The position numbers were made by a program, and so were the translations under genes. Positions 59,926 to 64,000 of a stretch of 64,000 bases of DNA are shown piece after piece. The notes beneath the pieces were generated by a model. It was given only the letters and a program-made list of their open reading frames with translations, did not search any database and was not told the DNA's origin. The stretch's first letter is position 1. Every line of letters begins with the position of its first letter. This stretch comes from an uncultured Bacteroidia bacterium. Lineage in GTDB: Bacteria; Bacteroidota; Bacteroidia; Bacteroidales; UBA932. Where the stretch lies: positions 38,922-102,921 of the forward strand of contig CACYWN010000002.1 in the NCBI GenBank assembly GCA_902778105.1, in the 5' to 3' direction.

Positions 59926-61311
59926 TTAATGCGTTGGATGGAGCCATCTGCCCCGGCCCAGACGGATCAGGAAGATGGTGCCGCGGAAGGTGAGTTCACC
60001 GGCCATCGCGATCCAGAAGCCGATGAGCCCGTACGCCTTGACCAGGAAGATGGCCGGAATGATGCGCACGATCCACATGGAAGTGAAGTTCATGACGCTT
60101 GGCCACTTGGTGTCGCCGGCACCTACGAAGGCACCGTACGCGACGATGGAGGCCGCGTAGCCCAGTTCGGCGAAGGCCTCGATCCTCAGGCAGCGGGCGC
60201 CGAGGCCGATGACTTCGCCCTCGGGTGTGAGGAGGCCCATCAGCTGTGGGGCGAAAGCGTACATCAGGATGGCGAGGATGCCCATGATACCCATAGCCGT
60301 GAGGGTGGTGATCCAGGCGAACCGCCTGGCCAGTTCTTTCCGGTTCGCTCCGACGGACTGGCCCACGAGGGCCGTCGATGCGTCGGCAATGCCGTAGCCC
60401 GGCATGTAGCAGAAACTCTCCGCCGTGATGGCGAAGGAGTTCGCCGCGATGGCAATGGTGCCGAGGGGAGCCACGATGATGGTCGACGCGATATACCCCC
60501 CGCGGATCAGGATATTCTGCAGGGCCATCGGTCCGCCGATGCCCAGCGCCTTGTTCAGGACGGCCTTCGTCGGACGGAACAATCCTTTATCCTGCAGCAG
60601 GTTGAGCTCGGGAGAACGGACGGTGACGAAATACAGCATCGCCGCTGCGGTGATGATTTCCGCCAGACCCGTTCCCAGGGCCGCCCCCACGACGCCCATT
60701 TTCAGGACATAGATGAACAGATAGTTGAAAGCCACGTCCATCAGGCACATCCCGATGTTCAGGTAGCTGGGAACCTTCATGTTTCCGCTCACCTGCAGCA
60801 TGGACGCGCACATCCAGTCGATCTGCATGAACGGCATGCAGGCGGCGACGATGAAGAAATACTTCGTCGCGTCGGAGGCGATTTCATCCGTACCGCCCAG
60901 CCAGTAGGGGAGCGGCCCCGCAATGGCCATGCCGACGAGGGCGATGAATCCGCTGAAGACGAGGGCACTGACGAGCCCCTGCCGCAGCACCTCCCTGGCG
61001 GCCTTGAAGTTGTTGGCGCCGATCAGGTGCGCCACCTGGACGGAGAATCCGCTGCCGCAGGCCCCGCAGAAACCGCCGAGCAGCCACATGCAGGTGGACA
61101 CGAGGCCGATGGACGCGCCCGCCGCCGCTCCAAGGTGACCTACCATCGACGTGTCGATGTACTGCATCAGGACGGACGAGAGCTGCGCGATGATGGCCGG
61201 ATAACTGAGCATGAGGCACAGTTTCAGCTGCTGCATGCCTGTCAGGGAACCGCCGCCCCGGATCTGCCCGAGCAAATAGTCTTTTGTCCCAGTCATCGGA
61301 TCAATACTCAT
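59926..61311 (-). CDS. MATE-family efflux transporter
   Basis: This 461-residue protein has 12 membrane segments. It matches multidrug/Na+ (or H+) antiporters: PAIIAQLSSVLMQYIDTSMV, then VGHLGAAAGASIGL, the second-half counterpart IGGPMALQNILIRGGYIAST, and GIADASTALVGQSVGANR. The substrate is unknown. The ATG at 61311 overlaps the end of recQ; the ATG at 61296, 5 bases after the recQ stop, is an equally possible start. Confidence 0.88.
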   Translation of the reverse strand: MSIDPMTGTKDYLLGQIRGGGSLTGMQQLKLCLMLSYPAIIAQLSSVLMQYIDTSMVGHLGAAAGASIGLVSTCMWLLGGFCGACGSGFSVQVAHLIGANNFKAAREVLRQGLVSALVFSGFIALVGMAIAGPLPYWLGGTDEIASDATKYFFIVAACMPFMQIDWMCASMLQVSGNMKVPSYLNIGMCLMDVAFNYLFIYVLKMGVVGAALGTGLAEIITAAAMLYFVTVRSPELNLLQDKGLFRPTKAVLNKALGIGGPMALQNILIRGGYIASTIIVAPLGTIAIAANSFAITAESFCYMPGYGIADASTALVGQSVGANRKELARRFAWITTLTAMGIMGILAILMYAFAPQLMGLLTPEGEVIGLGARCLRIEAFAELGYAASIVAYGAFVGAGDTKWPSVMNFTSMWIVRIIPAIFLVKAYGLIGFWIAMAGELTFRGTIFLIRLGRGRWLHPTH

Positions 61312-63157
61312 AAGGTGGTACTTCGCCCCGGTCGATAAGGTCGCGGAGCACATCCATCCAGCCTGTGTCGGCCGTCCCGAAAGCCGTCCGGACGTCGTCC
61401 AGGGTATAAGGCGCCTTGACGGATGCTTTCAGCCGGGAGGCCAGGTCGCGGAGGTCCCTCGCTTTTCCGCGGCAGATGTCGCAGTGCCCGCAGTCCCCGC
61501 TTTCCTCCTGTCCGAAATAGCGCAGAAGGAAGCGGGAACGGCATTCTTCCTGTTCGGCGGCATAGGAAAGCATCGTCTCCACCCGTTCATGGAAGGCGCT
61601 CCTGAGCATCTCGTACCGTTTGGGAGAGAGGTTCACGTTCCCTTTGTGCAAGCGGTCGTGGAGGATGTAGATGACATCGGCCCGGTCGGCAGGGATGTAT
61701 TTGATGACGTGGTTGACGGACAGTCCGTACAGGAGCTGGCGAAGCTGGGATACGGTTGTGCCGCATTTCCCCGCGATGTATTCCTCGTCAATCGAGACCG
61801 GATAGGAAAACAGGCCGGTGTAGCTTCGCATCAGGGTTTCCAGCAGGGAGACCATCCTCGCATCCGGGAGTTCGGTCCCGTAAAGGTCCGTCCGGTCGAC
61901 GGTAATCTGCACCCGCGTCTGGATCTCCAGGTCCTCGTTGAAGGTCCAATGTCCTTCCCGCTCGATATACTTGATGGCATAGAAGACCGCCGCCTGCTGG
62001 AGGTGGAAGTGCCGGCAGAAAGCGGCCAGGTCAAATTTGAGCTGGCGCCCTTTTCCGGTGTCATAGGGTATCTCGTGGAAGATGTGGACCTTGTGGTAGA
62101 TGTCCTCGATGTATTCCAGGGAAGGGAAGGAAGCCTTTTCGATCTGGCTGAGGCGTCGGCGGTCCCCGTCGTTCCAGAGGAGGACGGCGTAGGATGGGGC
62201 TCCGTCGCGCCCGGCGCGTCCGGCTTCCTGGAAATAGGCTTCCGGCGAATCCGGCAGGTCGAAATGCACGACAAAGCGGACATCGGCCTTGTCGATGCCC
62301 ATCCCGAAGGCGTTGGTGCACACCATCACCCGGATCCGTCCCGCCTTCCAGTCCTCCTGCCGGAGGGCTCTGGCGGCGGTTGACAGGCCCGCATGATAGT
62401 AGGATGCGGAGATGCCGGCGACGTGGAGCATCTGGGCCGTTTCCTCGGCTTTCTTCCGGTTGCGGACGTACACGATGCCGGTGCCGGGAACGCCGTTGCA
62501 GACGGAAAGGAGCTGGCCGGCCTTGTCTTCACAGTTCCGCACGATGTAGGATAGGTTGGGCCGCTCGAAGCCGGATTTCAGAAGGTTTTTCTCCTTGAAT
62601 TCCAGGCGTGCCATAATGTCTTCCGCTACAACCGGGGTGGCGGTGGCGGTCAGGGCGATGACCGGGGCGTCCACCATCCTCCGGAGCTGCCCGACCTGCA
62701 GGTATTCCGGTCGGAAGTCATAGCCCCACTGCGAGATGCAGTGTGCCTCGTCCACGACGATGAAGGAGATGTCCAGGACGGGGAGATAACGCTGGAAAAG
62801 GCGTGTCTGGAGCCTTTCGGGGGAGAGGTAGAGGAATTTGTAGTCGCCATAGGCGGCGTTGTTCAGGGCCAGGTCCACTTCGTGCCGGTTCATTCCGGCG
62901 TGGACCGCGATCGCCCGGATGCCCCGGGCGGAGAGGTTCTGCACCTGGTCCTTCATCAGGGCGATGAGGGGGGTGACGACGAGGGCGATTCCGTCCTTCA
63001 TCAGGGCAGGAACCTGGAAGCATACGGATTTCCCGCCTCCAGTGGGCAGGATCCCCAGGACGTCCCGGCCGGCAAGCGCTTCGTCGATGATGCGTTCCTG
63101 CATGGGCCGGAATCCCTCGTATCCCCAATATGTTTTCAAGACCTCCTTCGGCGTCAT
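61301..63157 (-). CDS. recQ: ATP-dependent DNA helicase RecQ
   Basis: RecQ (618 residues) is a 3'-5' helicase in recombinational repair. It has helicase motifs in order: FRPMQERIIDEALAGRDVLG, I GILPTGGGKSVC, II VVDEAHCISQWGYDFRPEY (DEAH), III ALTATATP, V TNAFGMGIDKADVRFVVH, and VI QEAGRAGRDG. The RecQ-Ct zinc site (CRSRFLLRYFG, then CGHCDIC) is present. There is no clear HRDC domain at the C-terminus, as in short RecQ forms. Confidence 0.95.
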   Translation of the reverse strand: MTPKEVLKTYWGYEGFRPMQERIIDEALAGRDVLGILPTGGGKSVCFQVPALMKDGIALVVTPLIALMKDQVQNLSARGIRAIAVHAGMNRHEVDLALNNAAYGDYKFLYLSPERLQTRLFQRYLPVLDISFIVVDEAHCISQWGYDFRPEYLQVGQLRRMVDAPVIALTATATPVVAEDIMARLEFKEKNLLKSGFERPNLSYIVRNCEDKAGQLLSVCNGVPGTGIVYVRNRKKAEETAQMLHVAGISASYYHAGLSTAARALRQEDWKAGRIRVMVCTNAFGMGIDKADVRFVVHFDLPDSPEAYFQEAGRAGRDGAPSYAVLLWNDGDRRRLSQIEKASFPSLEYIEDIYHKVHIFHEIPYDTGKGRQLKFDLAAFCRHFHLQQAAVFYAIKYIEREGHWTFNEDLEIQTRVQITVDRTDLYGTELPDARMVSLLETLMRSYTGLFSYPVSIDEEYIAGKCGTTVSQLRQLLYGLSVNHVIKYIPADRADVIYILHDRLHKGNVNLSPKRYEMLRSAFHERVETMLSYAAEQEECRSRFLLRYFGQEESGDCGHCDICRGKARDLRDLASRLKASVKAPYTLDDVRTAFGTADTGWMDVLRDLIDRGEVPPYEY

Positions 63158-63200
63158 GGCGCGAAGGTACGTATTTTTTACAAAAAGATAAGTGGCTTCA

Positions 63201-63231
63201 TTGGAAAAGTTCTGAATTATTAATAAATTTG
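63201..63231 (+). promoter_or_regulatory. pckA promoter
   Basis: TTG (63201-63203), a 20-base spacer, then TAAATTTG (63224-63231). The ATG follows 36 bases later. Confidence 0.65.
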
Positions 63232-63267
63232 CAGAATTGAAGAAATAATCTTTAAACCCGTATAATT

Positions 63268-64000
63268 ATGGCAAACATCAGTCTGGCCAAGTATGGTATC
63301 AAAGGGGTCAAGGAAATCCTCTACAACCCTACCTACGAGGTCCTTTACAACGAGGAGACCAAGCCCGGTCTCGAGGGGTATGACAAGGGTCAGGTGACCG
63401 AGCTCGGCGCCATCAACGTCATGACCGGCATCTACACCGGCCGTTCCCCCAAGGACAAGTACATCGTGTACGACGAGACCACCAAGGAAGGCGCCCCGGG
63501 CGAAATCTGGTGGACCACCGAAGGTTATCCGAACGACAACCACAAGATGTCCGTGAAGACCTGGAAGGCCGTCAAGAAGCTCGCCCAGCAGCAGCTCAGC
63601 GGCAAGCGCCTCTTCGTCGTGGACGGTTTCTGCGGCACCCACGCCGACACCCGCATGAAGGTCCGCTTCATCATGGAGGTCGCCTGGCAGGCCCACTTCG
63701 TCACGAACATGTTCATCCGTCCGAAGAACCAGAAGGAATTCGACCAGGAACCCGACTTCGTGGTGTACTGCGCTTCCAAGGCCAAGGTTGACAACTATGA
63801 GGAACTCGGCCTCCGCAGCGATACCTGCGTCGCCTTCAACGTCACTTCCCGTGAGCAGGTGATCCTCAATACCTGGTACGGTGGCGAGATGAAGAAGGGC
63901 ATGTTCTCCATGATGAACTACTACCTCCCGCTCAAGGGCATCGCCGCGATGCACTGCTCCGCCAACACGGACATGAACGGTGAGAACACCGCCATCTTCT
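63268..64000 (+). CDS. pckA: phosphoenolpyruvate carboxykinase (ATP), 5' part
   Basis: The gene runs off the window after 244 codons (of ~535 in the family). The protein starts [20 protein letters not shown]. It contains [45 protein letters not shown] and [20 protein letters not shown], all typical of ATP-type PEPCK. In anaerobic Bacteroidales it often fixes CO2 from PEP to oxaloacetate on the route to succinate, the reverse of gluconeogenesis. That role is from family knowledge. Confidence 0.95.
   Translation, partial: MANISLAKYGIKGVKEILYNPTYEVLYNEETKPGLEGYDKGQVTELGAINVMTGIYTGRSPKDKYIVYDETTKEGAPGEIWWTTEGYPNDNHKMSVKTWKAVKKLAQQQLSGKRLFVVDGFCGTHADTRMKVRFIMEVAWQAHFVTNMFIRPKNQKEFDQEPDFVVYCASKAKVDNYEELGLRSDTCVAFNVTSREQVILNTWYGGEMKKGMFSMMNYYLPLKGIAAMHCSANTDMNGENTAIF

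Overview
The window is chromosomal DNA from a GC-rich member of the Bacteroidetes, most likely an uncultured gut or rumen Bacteroidales. The evidence is the many upstream TAnnTTTG boxes (often with TTG 18-20 bp further up) and the families present: BACON domains, Mfa/fimbrillin-like lipoproteins, FISUMP domains, BspA-type repeats, M64 peptidase, golvesin-domain amidase, and DUF1538 with PII. There is no rRNA, CRISPR array, prophage or intact transposase. One tRNA, reading as Pro(AGG), lies at 45999-46071.

Layout. 1-10 kb is housekeeping: an OmpA-like lipoprotein and ssb, a nucleoside permease, then tgt-lptF/G-dut-murF, and PAP2-obgE on the other strand. 10-27.6 kb is a surface region. Three large lipoproteins run in one operon (Ig-like repeats plus thioredoxin fold; fimbrillin-like plus GLUG plus BACON plus thioredoxin fold; leucine-rich repeats plus M64 peptidase). 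A GH2-GH43 fusion follows, converging on a fimbrillin-like/BspA-repeat operon that starts with a 61-residue peptide gene. 27.8-46 kb holds MscS, mutY, DUF389, the operon DUF1538-PII-PII-nucleoside kinase-Na/Pi symporter, an AraC regulator, the operon msbA-CBM9-like-VanZ-amidase, and a glycosyltransferase.

46.1-52.03 kb, directly after the tRNA, is an accessory island with lower GC. It carries one intact YafQ-type toxin-antitoxin pair and three related pairs whose toxins are decayed: reduced to a stub, cut off by an IS21-like relic, or interrupted by an in-frame TGA. It also holds a fimbrillin-like/FISUMP lipoprotein with its own tiny upstream peptide gene, a truncated ssb paralogue, an IS21-like miniature element, and a small transcription unit that looks like an unannotated RNA. 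An identical 27-bp direct repeat (46711-46737 and 52005-52031) brackets most of it.

52-64 kb returns to ordinary genes: a DUF3298-like protein, a dicarboxylate symporter with a TTG start, an HExxH membrane protein, an M28-like peptidase missing key residues, a TPR protein, a YycJ-like metallo-hydrolase, the operon recQ-MATE-lolA, and the first 733 bases of pckA. The points most worth following are the toxin-antitoxin graveyard with its repeats, the two small peptide genes that open fimbrillin-like operons, the candidate small RNA, and the double-PII/DUF1538 operon.
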